DNA of 64,000 bases from Actinoplanes siamensis (GTDB taxonomy: Bacteria; Actinomycetota; Actinomycetes; Mycobacteriales; Micromonosporaceae), in assembly GCF_016862395.1 (NCBI RefSeq), contig NZ_BOMW01000006.1, positions 186,001-250,000 on the forward strand. The letters run 5' to 3'. Made by a program: the position numbers and the translations under genes. Positions 27,794 to 39,905 of the stretch are shown here, in pieces. The notes below the pieces were generated by a model, which was not told where the DNA came from, ran no database searches, and saw only the letters and a list, made by a program, of their open reading frames with translations. How positions within the stretch are numbered: the first letter of the stretch is position 1; the number at the start of each line of letters is the position of its first letter.

Positions 27794-27897
27794 CCCGGCA
27801 AGGAGTCACCGAGCGGCAGTCTCCGGCGCCGAGCGCTCCGGCTGGAGGCCACCGGGCGGCTGTCGGCCGCTGAGCCGGGGAGGAGTCAGCGGGCGGC
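27787..27897. repeat. Imperfect direct repeat at the 3' end of the metallophosphoesterase gene
   Basis: Bases 27787-27817 (containing the stop codon) and 27867-27897 match at 26 of 31 positions, offset by exactly 80 bases. It repeats the pattern seen behind the sugar dehydrogenase and HIT genes. Confidence 0.65.
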
Positions 27898-27916
27898 GGA
27901 TGGGTATACGCCGATC

Positions 27917-28105
27917 ATGAGCGACGTCAATCCGGAACAGGACCCCGACTCCGTGATCCACGACGAGGCGCAGCCGGCCGATGCCGGATGGGCCGCCGAC
28001 GAGGAGCGGCCGGAGGAGGCGCACGGCGGCAGCATGGCTCCCGGCCTGGTGGACGACACCGGCGACCGGACAAGCGAGGCCCGAGGCCTGGAAGCGGAGG
28101 GCTGA
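27917..28105 (+). CDS. Small acidic hypothetical protein, 62 aa
   Basis: A 62-residue, strongly acidic, probably disordered protein beginning MSDVNPEQDPDSVIHDEA, without cysteines or membrane segments. I do not recognise the family. Codon use fits the neighbours, and a TATACG box lies ten bases before the ATG, but no ribosome site is clear. It stands alone between the phosphoesterase gene and the convergent gatB. Confidence 0.5.
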   Translation: MSDVNPEQDPDSVIHDEAQPADAGWAADEERPEEAHGGSMAPGLVDDTGDRTSEARGLEAEG

Positions 28106-28150
28106 GACCGCGGCCCGCGAAGCGCACTGCCGGCAAGGAGCCGAGCCGAT

Positions 28151-28225
28151 GCCCGGCCCGCCGGAAACGGGCCGGGCGAAGGGCGATGACCGGCCGGGTC
28201 GCGGAACGCCCAGCGGACCCGGCCG
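28151..28225. terminator. Two hairpins between the 62-aa gene and convergent gatB
   Basis: GCCCGGCCCG with CGGGCCGGGC (28151-28177) and CGGCCGGGTC with GACCCGGCCG (28191-28225) each form a perfect 10-bp stem. The second lies 18 bases beyond the gatB stop. Neither has a clear U-tract. Confidence 0.5.
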
Positions 28226-28242
28226 AACACCGTACAGCTAAA

Positions 28243-29742
28243 TCAGGAAACCCCGAGCCGGGACAGGATCAGGTCGCGGACGGTCTTGGCGTCCGCCTGG
28301 CCTCGCGTGGTCTTCATGACCGCGCCCACCAGCGCGCCCGCGGCCGCCACCTTGCCGTCGCGGATCTTCGCGGCGATGTCCGGGTTGGCGGCGATCGCCT
28401 CGTCCACCGCGGCCTGCAGCGCGCCGGTGTCCGAGACCACCTCGAGGCCGCGCGCGGCCATCACCTCGGCCGGCGAGCCCTCGCCGGCGACGACGCCCTC
28501 CAGCACCTGCCGGGCCAGCTTGTCGTTCAGCTTGCCGTCGTCGACCAGCTTCTGCAGCTCGGCGACCTGCGCCGGACCGGCGCCCACCTCGGCGAGCTCG
28601 ATGCCCAGCTCGTTGGAGCGGCGGGCCAGCTCACCCAGCCACCACTTGCGGGCGCCGGCAGGTGACGCGCCGGCCGCGATGGTCTCCTCGATCAGCTCGA
28701 TCGCGCCGGCGTTGACCGCCGACTGCATCTCGACCTCGGAGATCCCCCACTCCTCGCGCAGCCGGGCCCGCTTCACGCTGGGCTTCTCCGGCTGCGAGGC
28801 GCGCAGCTCCTCCACCCACGCCGGGTCCGGCGCGATCGGGACCAGGTCGGGCTCGGGGAAGTAGCGGTAGTCGGTCGCGGTCTCCTTGGAGCGGCCCGGC
28901 CGGGTGTCGCCGGTGGTCTCCTGGAAGTGCCGGGTCTCCTGGAAGATCCGGACGCCCTCGTCGAGCAGGCCGGCCTGCCGGATGATCTCGGAGCGGACCG
29001 CGCGCTCGACCGAGCGCAGCGAGTTCACGTTCTTCGTCTCGGTGCGGGTGCCCCACTCCTCGCCCGGCTTGTTCAGCGACGTGTTGACGTCGCAGCGCAT
29101 CGAGCCCTGCTCCATCCGCACGTCGGAGACGCCCAGCGAGCGGACGATGTCACGCAGCTCGGCGACGTAGGCCTTGGCGACCTCGGGGGCCAACGCGCCG
29201 AGACCCGGCACCGGCTTGGTGACGATCTCGACGAGCGGGATGCCGGCCCGGTTGTAGTCGACGAGCGACTCGGTGGCGCCGTGGATGCGGCCGGTGGCCC
29301 CGCCGACGTGCAGGGTCTTGCCGGTGTCCTCCTCGATGTGCACCCGTTCGATGCCGATCCGGTACTCCTTGCCGTCCAGGGTCACGTCGACGTAGCCGTC
29401 GACGCAGAGCGGCTCGTCGTACTGCGAGGTCTGGAAGTTCTTCGGCATGTCCGGGTAGAAGTAGTTCTTCCGGGCCATCCGGCACCACTGCGCGATCTCG
29501 CAGTTCAGCGCGAGGCCGATCCGGATGGTCGCCTCGATGGCGGCCCGGTTCATCACCGGCAGAGCGCCCGGCAGGGCCAGGCAGACCGGGCAGACCTGCG
29601 TGTTCGGCTCGGCGCCGAAGTCGGTCCGGCAGCCGCAGAACATCTTCGTCTGGGTGCCCAGCTCGACGTGCGTCTCCAGGCCGATGACCGGCTCGTAGCG
29701 GCTGATGGCGTCGTCGTAGGACGGCAGCGCGATGATGGTCAT
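28243..29742 (-). CDS. gatB: Aspartyl/glutamyl-tRNA amidotransferase subunit B
   Basis: The 499-residue GatB subunit holds the kinase/transamidation site that turns Glu-tRNA(Gln) and Asp-tRNA(Asn) into Gln- and Asn-tRNA with GatA and GatC. It opens with the family signature [20 protein letters not shown], continues with the zinc-site region [16 protein letters not shown], and ends with the tRNA-binding YqeY-like tail ([18 protein letters not shown]). Here gatB is separated from gatC-gatA by a plus-strand peptidase gene, so the subunits are not in one operon. Confidence 0.96.
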   Translation of the reverse strand: MTIIALPSYDDAISRYEPVIGLETHVELGTQTKMFCGCRTDFGAEPNTQVCPVCLALPGALPVMNRAAIEATIRIGLALNCEIAQWCRMARKNYFYPDMPKNFQTSQYDEPLCVDGYVDVTLDGKEYRIGIERVHIEEDTGKTLHVGGATGRIHGATESLVDYNRAGIPLVEIVTKPVPGLGALAPEVAKAYVAELRDIVRSLGVSDVRMEQGSMRCDVNTSLNKPGEEWGTRTETKNVNSLRSVERAVRSEIIRQAGLLDEGVRIFQETRHFQETTGDTRPGRSKETATDYRYFPEPDLVPIAPDPAWVEELRASQPEKPSVKRARLREEWGISEVEMQSAVNAGAIELIEETIAAGASPAGARKWWLGELARRSNELGIELAEVGAGPAQVAELQKLVDDGKLNDKLARQVLEGVVAGEGSPAEVMAARGLEVVSDTGALQAAVDEAIAANPDIAAKIRDGKVAAAGALVGAVMKTTRGQADAKTVRDLILSRLGVS

Positions 29743-29871
29743 GTGCTTCGGCTCCGGCTCACTGCGGCATCGGTATACGGACAGACGACCAGCCTAGTCG
29801 CCCGGTATGAAGCCTCGTCGCCGGGTTTACGTGCCCCCACAGAAAATGATCTTCGCGGTAGCCTCCCGCCC

Positions 29872-31320
29872 ATGTTTCGATCTCTCGCCGGCGTGGCCCT
29901 GGCCACGGCGGTCCTGTGCGCGGGCTGCACAGACACCACTGAACCAGTATCTCCGTCCGGTGCGGCGCCGAGCGCCGCACCGGCTGTCGACTACACGGCC
30001 TGGCAGGGCGGGCGGTCCACCCCGATCGCCGACCGGCTCTACCCCGAGCACGGCAACGCCGGGCTCGACGTCCTCCAGTACGACCTGAAGCTCGACTGGA
30101 AACCGACCACCAAGATCTTCACCGGTACGGCGACCCTGCGCATCCGCCCGACCGCCGCGTCCAGTGAGATCAAGCTGGACTTCGCGAACCTGTCGGTCGA
30201 CAAGGTGACCGTGGACGGTGCTCCGGCCACCGGCACCCTGGCCGGGCAGAAGCTCACCGTCCCCGCCGGGCTGGTCGCCGACCGGCCGGTCACGCTGGTG
30301 GTCGACTACCACGGCACGCCCAAGCAGGTGAGCTACCCGTCGCACCGCAGCGACGCCAAGGAGGGCGTGGGCCTGCGCCCGACCAAGACCGGCGGCCTGT
30401 GGACCATGCAGGAGCCGTGGGGCGCGATGACCTGGTATCCGGCCAACGAGCTGGTCTCCGACAAGGCGATGTACGACATCGCGGTCACCGTGCCCAAGGG
30501 CTGGGCGGCCGTCGCGAGCGGCACGCCGGGCCCGGTCGAGGGCAACACCTACCGGTACACCTCCGCCGTGCCGACCGCGGCGTACCTGACCACGCTCGCG
30601 GTGGACAAGTTCCACGAGGTGACGCAGACCGGCCCGCACGGTCTGAAGCTCAGCTACTGGGTGCTGCCGAAGACCGACGACAAGCTGCTGCCGGTGCTGA
30701 AGAAGTCGCCGGCGCTGATCAGCTGGCTGGAGGCGAACCTCGGGCCGTACCCGTTCGAGACGGCCGGCGCCCTGGTCAACGGCTCGGTCTCGGCCATGGA
30801 GACCCAGCAGATGCTGAGCCTGGGGCGCCCCACCGGCAAGTGGGCGAAGGCCGACCAGGACTGGTTCGAGGAGACGCTGGTCCACGAGTACGCCCACCAG
30901 TGGTTCGGCGACACGGTCACACCGAGCAGCTGGACCGATCTGTGGCTCAACGAGGGCTTCGCCCAGTACATGCAGTATCTGTACGAGCAGAAGCTGTACA
31001 AGTTCAGCGACGCCGACCTGGAGCGCTTCATCCGGAAGCGGGACGCCGAGCTGCGCAAGTCGGTGGGCCCGCCCGGCAAGCCGAAGGCGGCCAACTTCGC
31101 CGAGAGCAACGTCTACGTCTGCGGCGCGGGGATGCTGAAGGAGCTCAACGACGCGCTCGGCGACAAGAAGTTCTTCGCCCTGATGAAGGCGTGGGTGGCC
31201 GAGCACCGCAACACCAACCAGGACCGGGCGGCCTTCGTGGCGTTCGTCCAGGAGAAGACCGGCAAGGACTACAGCAGGCTGATCAACGCCTGGCTCGACT
31301 CCAAGTCCACCCCGAAGTAG
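29872..31320 (+). CDS. Lipoprotein M1 family metallopeptidase
   Basis: A 482-residue exported lipoprotein (lipobox LCAGC, Cys at about residue 17) with the M1 aminopeptidase zinc site HEYAHQ (His338, Glu339, His342) and Glu361 in LNEGFAQY. The GAMEN exopeptidase loop is replaced by SAMETQQ. At 482 residues it lacks the C-terminal helical domains of full PepN (about 860), as in short actinobacterial secreted M1 enzymes. The ATG at 29872 begins the signal peptide; the frame is open far upstream, opposite gatB. It sits between gatB and gatA on the other strand. Confidence 0.88.
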   Translation: MFRSLAGVALATAVLCAGCTDTTEPVSPSGAAPSAAPAVDYTAWQGGRSTPIADRLYPEHGNAGLDVLQYDLKLDWKPTTKIFTGTATLRIRPTAASSEIKLDFANLSVDKVTVDGAPATGTLAGQKLTVPAGLVADRPVTLVVDYHGTPKQVSYPSHRSDAKEGVGLRPTKTGGLWTMQEPWGAMTWYPANELVSDKAMYDIAVTVPKGWAAVASGTPGPVEGNTYRYTSAVPTAAYLTTLAVDKFHEVTQTGPHGLKLSYWVLPKTDDKLLPVLKKSPALISWLEANLGPYPFETAGALVNGSVSAMETQQMLSLGRPTGKWAKADQDWFEETLVHEYAHQWFGDTVTPSSWTDLWLNEGFAQYMQYLYEQKLYKFSDADLERFIRKRDAELRKSVGPPGKPKAANFAESNVYVCGAGMLKELNDALGDKKFFALMKAWVAEHRNTNQDRAAFVAFVQEKTGKDYSRLINAWLDSKSTPK

Positions 31321-31344
31321 GGAGCAGGCCGGCCCGAGCCGGCC

Positions 31345-31376
31345 GGGAGGGGCCGGAGCGCGCTCCGGCCCCTCCC
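31345..31376. terminator. Perfect 32-base palindrome between the M1 peptidase gene and gatA
   Basis: GGGAGGGGCCGGAGCG and its exact complement meet without a spacer, giving at least 14 bp around a four-base loop. It lies 24 bases after one stop and 12 bases before the other, so it can end both converging transcripts. Confidence 0.75.
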
Positions 31377-31388
31377 GGCGTCCGGCTG

Positions 31389-32858
31389 TTACAGGGCCGG
31401 CGGGGTGAGCGTGCCGACCGCCGACTCCAGCGCGCCGGCGACCCGGTACATCCGGTCGTCGGCCATGGTCGGAGCCATGATCTGGAAGCCGACCGGCAGG
31501 CCCTCGGAAAGGCCGCACGGCACCGAGATGGCCGGACCGCCGTACAGGTTCGTCGGGATCGTGAACAGGTCGGCCAGGTACATCTGGTACGGGTCCGAGG
31601 TACGCGAGCCGAACGGGAACGCCACGAACGGCGTGGTCGGCGAGACCAGCACGTCCACCTTCGAGAACGCCGTCTCGAAGTCGCGCGTGATCAGGGTGCG
31701 GACCTTCTGCGCCTGACCGTAGTACGCGTCGTAGTAACCGCTGGACAACGCGTACGTCCCGATGATGATCCGGCGCTTGACCTCGGGACCGAAGCCGGCC
31801 TCCCGGGTCAGCGACATGACCTCCTCGAGCGAGCGCTGGCCGTCGTCGCCGACGCGCAGCCCGTACCGTACGCCGTCGAAGCGGGCCAGGTTGGAGGAGC
31901 ACTCGCTGGGGGCGATCAGGTAGTACGCCGGCAGCGCGTACTCGAAGTGCGGACAGGACACCTCGACGACCTCGGCGCCCAGCTTGACCAGCGCCTCCAG
32001 CGACTCCCGGAAGGCGGCCAGCACGCCCGGCTCGGCGCCCTCCCCGGTGAACTCCTTGACGATGCCCAGCCTGACGCCGGTCAGGTCACCCTGCAGGCCC
32101 AGGCGGGCGGCGGCGACCACGTCCGGCACCGGCTGCGCGATCGAGGTGGAGTCGCGCGGGTCGTGGCCGGCGATCACGGCGTGCAGCAAAGCGGTGTCCT
32201 CCACCGTCCGGGCGCAGGGGCCGGGGGTGTCGAGCGAGGAGGAGAACGCGATCAGTCCGTACCGCGAGGTGCCGCCGTAGGTGGGCTTGGCGCCGACCGT
32301 GCCGGTGACCGCGCCCGGCTGGCGGATCGAGCCGCCGGTGTCGGTGCCGATCGCCAGGGGCGCCTCGTACGCCGCCAGCGCCGCCGCCGAGCCGCCACCC
32401 GAGCCACCCGGGATGCGGCCCAGGTCCCACGGGTTGTTGGTGGGCCCGTACGCGCTGTACTCCGTGGAGGAGCCCATCGCGAACTCGTCCATGTTGGTCT
32501 TGCCGAGGATCGGCATGCCGGCCGCCTTGAGGCGCTCGACGATCGTCGCGTCGTACGGCGGCTTCCAGCCCTCCAGGATCTTGGAGGCGGCCGTGGTCGG
32601 GATGCCCTTGGTGGTCACCACGTCCTTGACTGCGATCGGCACGCCGGCCAGCGGCCCGGTGATCTCACCGGCGTCGACCCGGCGCGCCGCGTCGAGCGCG
32701 CCCTCGCGGTCCACGTGCAGGAACGCGTGGACACGGTCATCCACCGCGGCGATCTGGTCCAGGTGGGCCGTGGCCACCTCGACTGCGGAAACCTCCTTCG
32801 CGTCGAGCAGTTCGCGCAGCTCGACAGCGGTCTTCCGGGTCAGGTCGCTCACGGTCAT
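31389..32858 (-). CDS. gatA: Aspartyl/glutamyl-tRNA amidotransferase subunit A
   Basis: The 489-residue amidase subunit frees ammonia from glutamine for GatB. The Ser-cisSer-Lys triad region is visible: Lys in [10 protein letters not shown] (about residue 75), the [11 protein letters not shown] loop and the [11 protein letters not shown] nucleophile motif. Its ATG overlaps the stop of gatC by four bases, so both are coupled. Confidence 0.97.
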   Translation of the reverse strand: MTVSDLTRKTAVELRELLDAKEVSAVEVATAHLDQIAAVDDRVHAFLHVDREGALDAARRVDAGEITGPLAGVPIAVKDVVTTKGIPTTAASKILEGWKPPYDATIVERLKAAGMPILGKTNMDEFAMGSSTEYSAYGPTNNPWDLGRIPGGSGGGSAAALAAYEAPLAIGTDTGGSIRQPGAVTGTVGAKPTYGGTSRYGLIAFSSSLDTPGPCARTVEDTALLHAVIAGHDPRDSTSIAQPVPDVVAAARLGLQGDLTGVRLGIVKEFTGEGAEPGVLAAFRESLEALVKLGAEVVEVSCPHFEYALPAYYLIAPSECSSNLARFDGVRYGLRVGDDGQRSLEEVMSLTREAGFGPEVKRRIIIGTYALSSGYYDAYYGQAQKVRTLITRDFETAFSKVDVLVSPTTPFVAFPFGSRTSDPYQMYLADLFTIPTNLYGGPAISVPCGLSEGLPVGFQIMAPTMADDRMYRVAGALESAVGTLTPPAL

Positions 32859-33154
32859 TCCTCCTCGTCCAGGATGCGCGGCACCCGGAACCGGCCCTCG
32901 TACGCGTCGGGGGCGCCGGAGAGGGCGGCCTCCTGCGCCAGGCTCGGCGTGGGAACGTCCTCGCGGTACACGTTGGTCAGCGGGACCGAGTGCGAGGTCG
33001 GCGGGATGTCCTCCGCGGCCACCTCACCGACCCGGGCGACCGACTGCAGGATCACGTCGAGCTGTCCCGCGAATCGATCGAGCTCCTCTTCGGTCACGGC
33101 GAGCCGCGACAGGCGCGCCAGGTGCGCTACCTCTTCGCGGGAGATGGCGGCCAT
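32855..33154 (-). CDS. gatC: Aspartyl/glutamyl-tRNA amidotransferase subunit C
   Basis: A 99-residue GatC with the N-terminal [21 protein letters not shown] helix and the C-terminal VPRILDEEE tail that wraps GatA and GatB. It heads the gatC-gatA pair (ATGA overlap). The third GGDEF-EAL gene ends 42 bases upstream on the same strand. Confidence 0.95.
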   Translation of the reverse strand: MAAISREEVAHLARLSRLAVTEEELDRFAGQLDVILQSVARVGEVAAEDIPPTSHSVPLTNVYREDVPTPSLAQEAALSGAPDAYEGRFRVPRILDEEE

Positions 33155-33196
33155 CCTGCCCCCTTGTTCAAGCGTCGGTGTCCAAACACCCAGAGT

Positions 33197-35221
33197 CTAT
33201 TTCGCCGGGATCCAGGGCCCGCGAAGAACCCCGGGCCGCACGGGACGATGGCGCGCCAGCCATCCGGCCAGCTCCGCGGCGGGCATCGGGCGGGCGTGGA
33301 ACCAGCCCTGCGCGGCGTGGCAGCCGGCCGCCGCGAGCAGCCGCCAGGTGACCTCGTCCTCCACCCCTTCGGCCACCGCGCGCAGCCCGAGCGACTCGGC
33401 CAGCCCGATCACCGAGCGGACGATCGCCGCGTCGCCGCGGTCGTCAGCCATCCCGAGCACGAACGAGCGGTCGATCTTCACCTCCGCCAGCGGCAGCCGG
33501 CGCAGATGCTGCAGCGAGGAGAAACCGGTGCCGAAGTCGTCGAGCGAGATGGCCACGCCCATCCGGTCCAGCCGGGTGATGGTGTCCAGCACCCGGTGCG
33601 GGTCGGTCATCAGCGCGCTCTCGGTGATCTCCAGCTGCAGCAGGTCGGCTGGCACCTCGTAGTCGCGCAGCAGCCCGCCGACCCGGTCCGCGATGTCGCC
33701 GGCGTGCAGGTCGCGGGCGCTCACGTTGACCGCGGCCCGCAGCGGCCGCCCGCGCCGACGCCAGTCCGCCAGCTGCGCCACCACCTCGTCCAGCACCCGG
33801 GCGGTGAGCAGCCGCATCACCGGGGTCGGCTCGGCCACCCGGAGCAGCTCCTCCGGGCCGACCAGGCCACGCCGCGGGTGCCGCCAGCGCAGCAGCGCCT
33901 CCACGCCGAGCACCTCGCCGGTCGCGATGGCGATCTGCGGCTGGTAGTAGAGCTCTATCCCGTCTCCGGGCGGTTCGGCGCGCAGCGCGGCGCGCAGGTC
34001 GGCGAGCAGGGCCAGCCGTTCCGGCGAGGCGTGCGCGGCGTCCGGGCCGTGCACCGCCACCTGGTCGCCGCGCTCCTTGGCCTCGTACATCGCGGTCTCC
34101 GCCTCGCGCAGCAGCGTGGCGCCGTCGCGACGGCCGGACTGCAGCGCGATCCCGATCGAGGCGGTCAGCTCGACCGGGGTGCCGTCCATCGGGAACGGCC
34201 GGCTCAGCGCCTCGGTCAGGTGCTCGGCGATCCGCCGGGCCGACGCCGCGCCCTCGACCCGGGTGGCGAGCACCGCGAACTCGTCCCCGCCGAGCCGTAC
34301 CACCAGATCGTGCCGGGGCACCGCGGCGGTGAGCCGGTCGGCGACCCGGGCCAGCAGCCGGTCCCCGGCGCCGTGCCCGAGCGCGTCGTTGACCGTGCGG
34401 AACCGGTCCAGGTCGAGCAGGATCAGCGCGCGCTGCCGGTCCGGCCCGCGTTCGGACATGGTGGACTGCAGGGCCCGCCGGTTCGGCAGCCCGGTGAGCG
34501 GGTCGACCCGGGTGGCCCGCTCGGACTCGCCGGCCCAGCGGACCATCCGGTGCACGGCGTGCAGGGCGAGCAGCGACAGCGGCAGCAGGGCCGGGCTGAC
34601 CTGCGCGGCGACCAGCAGGACCGGGGCCAGCAGCAGCAGCGCTGCGGTGCCGAGCAGGTCGGCGCGGGCACGGCGGCGATGCCTGGTACGCCGTTCCGAC
34701 GTCCACCGCCGCACCAGAGCCGCCACCGCATGGCGGGCGGCCATCCAGGCCCCCGCCGCGGCGCAGGTCAGCGCCGCGTCGCGCAGGTCCGGCCGGGCCC
34801 CGATCCGCCACGAGACCAGCCCGGCCACCACCGACGCCGCCCCCAGCCCGGCGGCGTGTTGCAACGCCAGGTGGACCGATCGCGGCACCGCGTGCCGCAT
34901 CCGTGCCCCGGCGACGGTCACGGCGACCAGCTGCACCGCGAGGGCCGGCACGAATCCCCAGGCCAGCACGATCGCGAAGGTGAAGCAGATGGACGGCAGG
35001 ATGACCCGGCTGACCCGGCGGCCGGGCAGCGGATGCGGCCGGGCGTCGGCCACCACCGCGAGCGCCGCCATCATCCAGTACGCCGGCGGCAGCTCCCGGA
35101 ACGCGCCCGGGGCAGCCGCCCAGAGCGCCAGATCGGCGCCCGCGGTCAGCGCCGCGGTGACGATCAGCGCGCGGCGGCGCCGGGGCCCGGAGGCAGCCGT
35201 ACGGGGGCGGACGGCGTCCAT
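33197..35221 (-). CDS. Membrane GGDEF-EAL protein with intact motifs
   Basis: The 674-residue protein has about six membrane helices in the first 190 residues, a GGDEF domain (GGDEF at 311-315) and an EAL domain (about 425-660). EAL residues are complete: EALLRW, VNVSARDL, LEITES, DDFGTGFSSL, VKIDRSF and AEGVED. It should bind and cleave c-di-GMP and may synthesise it. It lies upstream of gatC on the same strand with no clear terminator between. It is the third protein of this type in the window and the one with the most canonical EAL site. Confidence 0.88.
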   Translation of the reverse strand: MDAVRPRTAASGPRRRRALIVTAALTAGADLALWAAAPGAFRELPPAYWMMAALAVVADARPHPLPGRRVSRVILPSICFTFAIVLAWGFVPALAVQLVAVTVAGARMRHAVPRSVHLALQHAAGLGAASVVAGLVSWRIGARPDLRDAALTCAAAGAWMAARHAVAALVRRWTSERRTRHRRRARADLLGTAALLLLAPVLLVAAQVSPALLPLSLLALHAVHRMVRWAGESERATRVDPLTGLPNRRALQSTMSERGPDRQRALILLDLDRFRTVNDALGHGAGDRLLARVADRLTAAVPRHDLVVRLGGDEFAVLATRVEGAASARRIAEHLTEALSRPFPMDGTPVELTASIGIALQSGRRDGATLLREAETAMYEAKERGDQVAVHGPDAAHASPERLALLADLRAALRAEPPGDGIELYYQPQIAIATGEVLGVEALLRWRHPRRGLVGPEELLRVAEPTPVMRLLTARVLDEVVAQLADWRRRGRPLRAAVNVSARDLHAGDIADRVGGLLRDYEVPADLLQLEITESALMTDPHRVLDTITRLDRMGVAISLDDFGTGFSSLQHLRRLPLAEVKIDRSFVLGMADDRGDAAIVRSVIGLAESLGLRAVAEGVEDEVTWRLLAAAGCHAAQGWFHARPMPAAELAGWLARHRPVRPGVLRGPWIPAK

Positions 35222-35396
35222 ACGACCTCCACGATGGCCTCGATCACCGATCGCCTACACGATAGAAAGCGGCAACCAGCAATGTATCCGACAGGTGTCC
35301 CGAAACGGGTTTTCCTCTCAAGATCACCAATTCGGGTGACATCCGGCACTCATCGAAGCCCTACCATCCCGTCGCCCGGACCGTTGCCGCCGGCCG

Positions 35397-37797
<2,401 letters not shown>

Positions 37798-37837
37798 CTA
37801 CGTGGCACGGTAGTCGCACCCCCCGACAAAACCGGGG

Positions 37838-38815
37838 TCACACCTCGGAGATCCGCCGCCCCGCCTCGTGACACGCCTTGAGCAGCGCCCGCGCGTACGG
37901 CACGGAGGCTCCGGCCAGGCCGCAGGCCGGCGTGACGACCACCTGCCGTGGCAGGCGCGCGGCGGGGAAGCCCAGCCGCTGCCACAGCCGCCGCACCCGC
38001 TCGGCGATCTGCCTGGAGTCCGGCTTGGCCGGCGTGACCCCGGCGAACAGCCCGAGGCCGGCCTCGATCGCCTCGCCCACCGGGTCCAGATCCTTGACCA
38101 GCGACAGGTCGAACGCGGCCGCCCGGGCCGACGAGTCGCGGATCACCTGCCAGGGCAGGTCCGGCGCACAGCAGTGCACCACGACCGGCGCCCCCACCGC
38201 CTCCACCACGGTCCGCAGCCGGGTCGCGGCGTCCGGCCCGTCCACCGCCTTGTACGCGCTCAGGCCGCTCTCGGTCGGCACCTGCCCGGCCAGCACCGCG
38301 GGCAGCGACGGCTCGTCGAGCTGTAGCAGCACTGTCGCGCCCGGCACCCGTTTGCGCACGTCGGCGACGTGCCGCCGGAGCCCCTCGGCGAGCGAGTCGG
38401 TCAGGTCGCGGACCGCGCCGGGGTCGCGCAGCATCCGCCCGCCGATCGGCAGGTCGAGCGAGGCCGCCAGGGTCCACGGCCCGGCCGCCTGGACCTTCAG
38501 CGTGCCGGTGAAGCCGTCGGCCTGCTCGGTGAGCTGGTCCAGATCGCGTTCCAGCAGGTCCGTCGTACGCCGCAGGTCCGTGCCGGGACGACTGGCGATC
38601 TGCCAGCGGCCCGCGTACAGCTGGACGGGCATCTCGACCAGGAAACCCGCGCCGCGGCCGATGATCTCCGCCCCCGGGCCGCGGTCCGGCAGCTCCGGCA
38701 GGTGCGACAGGTCGGGCAGCTCACCGAGGACGATGCGCTGGGCCTCGGCGATGTCGGTGCCGGGCAGCGAGCCGATGCCCGTCGCGGCGCCCGGCGGCCA
38801 GGGCAGATCAGGCAT
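37838..38815 (-). CDS. MetE C-terminal-like (cobalamin-independent methionine synthase family) protein
   Basis: A 325-residue TIM-barrel protein related to the C-terminal catalytic half of MetE. Zinc ligands appear as HCC (His-x-Cys in [11 protein letters not shown]) and Cys in VTPACGLAG. The N-terminal MetE domain is absent, as in archaeal-type methionine synthases and MetE-like proteins of actinobacteria whose methyl donor is unknown. The ATG at 38815 overlaps the mnmA stop by eight bases, implying one mRNA with mnmA and the cysteine desulfurase. A role in methionine synthesis or methyl transfer is inference. Confidence 0.8.
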   Translation of the reverse strand: MPDLPWPPGAATGIGSLPGTDIAEAQRIVLGELPDLSHLPELPDRGPGAEIIGRGAGFLVEMPVQLYAGRWQIASRPGTDLRRTTDLLERDLDQLTEQADGFTGTLKVQAAGPWTLAASLDLPIGGRMLRDPGAVRDLTDSLAEGLRRHVADVRKRVPGATVLLQLDEPSLPAVLAGQVPTESGLSAYKAVDGPDAATRLRTVVEAVGAPVVVHCCAPDLPWQVIRDSSARAAAFDLSLVKDLDPVGEAIEAGLGLFAGVTPAKPDSRQIAERVRRLWQRLGFPAARLPRQVVVTPACGLAGASVPYARALLKACHEAGRRISEV

Positions 38816-39896
38816 GGGCCGACTCCCGGGTGCCCGCCGTGATGGTGGCCGAGCCGAGCACGATGTCCCCGCCCGGATCCGGCCGGTAGGCGACGATCGC
38901 CTGGCCGGCGGCAACCCCCCGGGCCGGCGTCTCCAGGCGCGCGGTCAGCTCCCCGGCGGCGACGGTCACCGAGGCCGGCACCACCTCGCCATGAGCCCGC
39001 AGCTGCACGTCACAACGGACGCTCGCGGAGGCCTCGTGCCAGATCGGCCGGGTCGCCGTCACCGTGTCGACCTCGAGGTCCTCCCGGGGTCCCACGGTCA
39101 CCGTGTTGGTCACCGGAGTGATCGACAGCACGTACCGGGGGCGTCCGTCCTCGGCCGGGACCCGCAGGTTCAGCCCCTTGCGCTGGCCGATCGTGTAACC
39201 GTACGCCCCGTTGTGCGTCCCCAGCCTCGCCCCGGTCCGCCCGTCGACGATGTCGCCGGGCGCGGACCCGAGCCGCCCCTCCAGGAAGCCGCGGGTGTCG
39301 CCGTCCGCGATGAAGCAGATGTCGTGCGAGTCCGGCTTGTCGGCCACGGCCAGCCCGCGCTCCGCCGCCTCGGCCCGCACCCGCTCCTTCGTCGAGTCAC
39401 CCAGCGGGAAGACCGCCCGGTCCAGCTGTGCGCGGGTCAGCACGGCGAGCACATAGGACTGGTCCTTGGCGAGATCGACGCTGCGCCGCAGCAGCCCGTC
39501 CGCGCCGAGCCGGGCGTGATGCCCGGTGACCACGGCGTCGAAGCCGAGCGCCACCGCCCGATCCAGCACCGCCGCGAACTTGATCTTCTCGTTGCATCGC
39601 AGGCAGGGGTTCGGCGTCCGGCCGGCCGCGTACTCGTCGACGAAGTCGTCGACGACGCTGGCGTGGAACTCGTCGGCCATGTCCCACACGTAGAACGGGA
39701 TGCCGATCACATCGGCGGCCCGCCGCGCGTCCCGCGAGTCCTCCAGCGTGCAGCAGCCGCGCGCGCCGGTCCGGTAGGTCTGTGGGTTACGCGCCAGCGC
39801 CAGGTGAACGCCGGTGACGTCGTGCCCGGCATCCTTGGCGCGGGCCGCCGCGACCGCGGAGTCGACACCGCCGGACATGGCCGCAAGAACTCGCAT
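38808..39896 (-). CDS. mnmA: tRNA-specific 2-thiouridylase
   Basis: The 362-residue MnmA puts sulfur on U34 of Lys, Glu and Gln tRNAs. The ATP PP-loop is [13 protein letters not shown] (residues 5-17). The catalytic cysteine pair is Cys in NPCLRCN and Cys in [12 protein letters not shown], and the C-terminal QRKGL segment is typical. It follows the cysteine desulfurase by nine bases, which is the sulfur donor it needs, and overlaps the MetE-like gene. Confidence 0.96.
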   Translation of the reverse strand: MRVLAAMSGGVDSAVAAARAKDAGHDVTGVHLALARNPQTYRTGARGCCTLEDSRDARRAADVIGIPFYVWDMADEFHASVVDDFVDEYAAGRTPNPCLRCNEKIKFAAVLDRAVALGFDAVVTGHHARLGADGLLRRSVDLAKDQSYVLAVLTRAQLDRAVFPLGDSTKERVRAEAAERGLAVADKPDSHDICFIADGDTRGFLEGRLGSAPGDIVDGRTGARLGTHNGAYGYTIGQRKGLNLRVPAEDGRPRYVLSITPVTNTVTVGPREDLEVDTVTATRPIWHEASASVRCDVQLRAHGEVVPASVTVAAGELTARLETPARGVAAGQAIVAYRPDPGGDIVLGSATITAGTRESAHA

Positions 39897-39905
39897 GGCC
39901 CAAGC

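Noticed and set aside
30399-33662. A 1087-codon open frame overlapping the M1 peptidase, gatA and gatC
   Set aside because: Different frame or strand from the recognised genes, no motif of any protein family, extreme Arg/Gly/Ala content.
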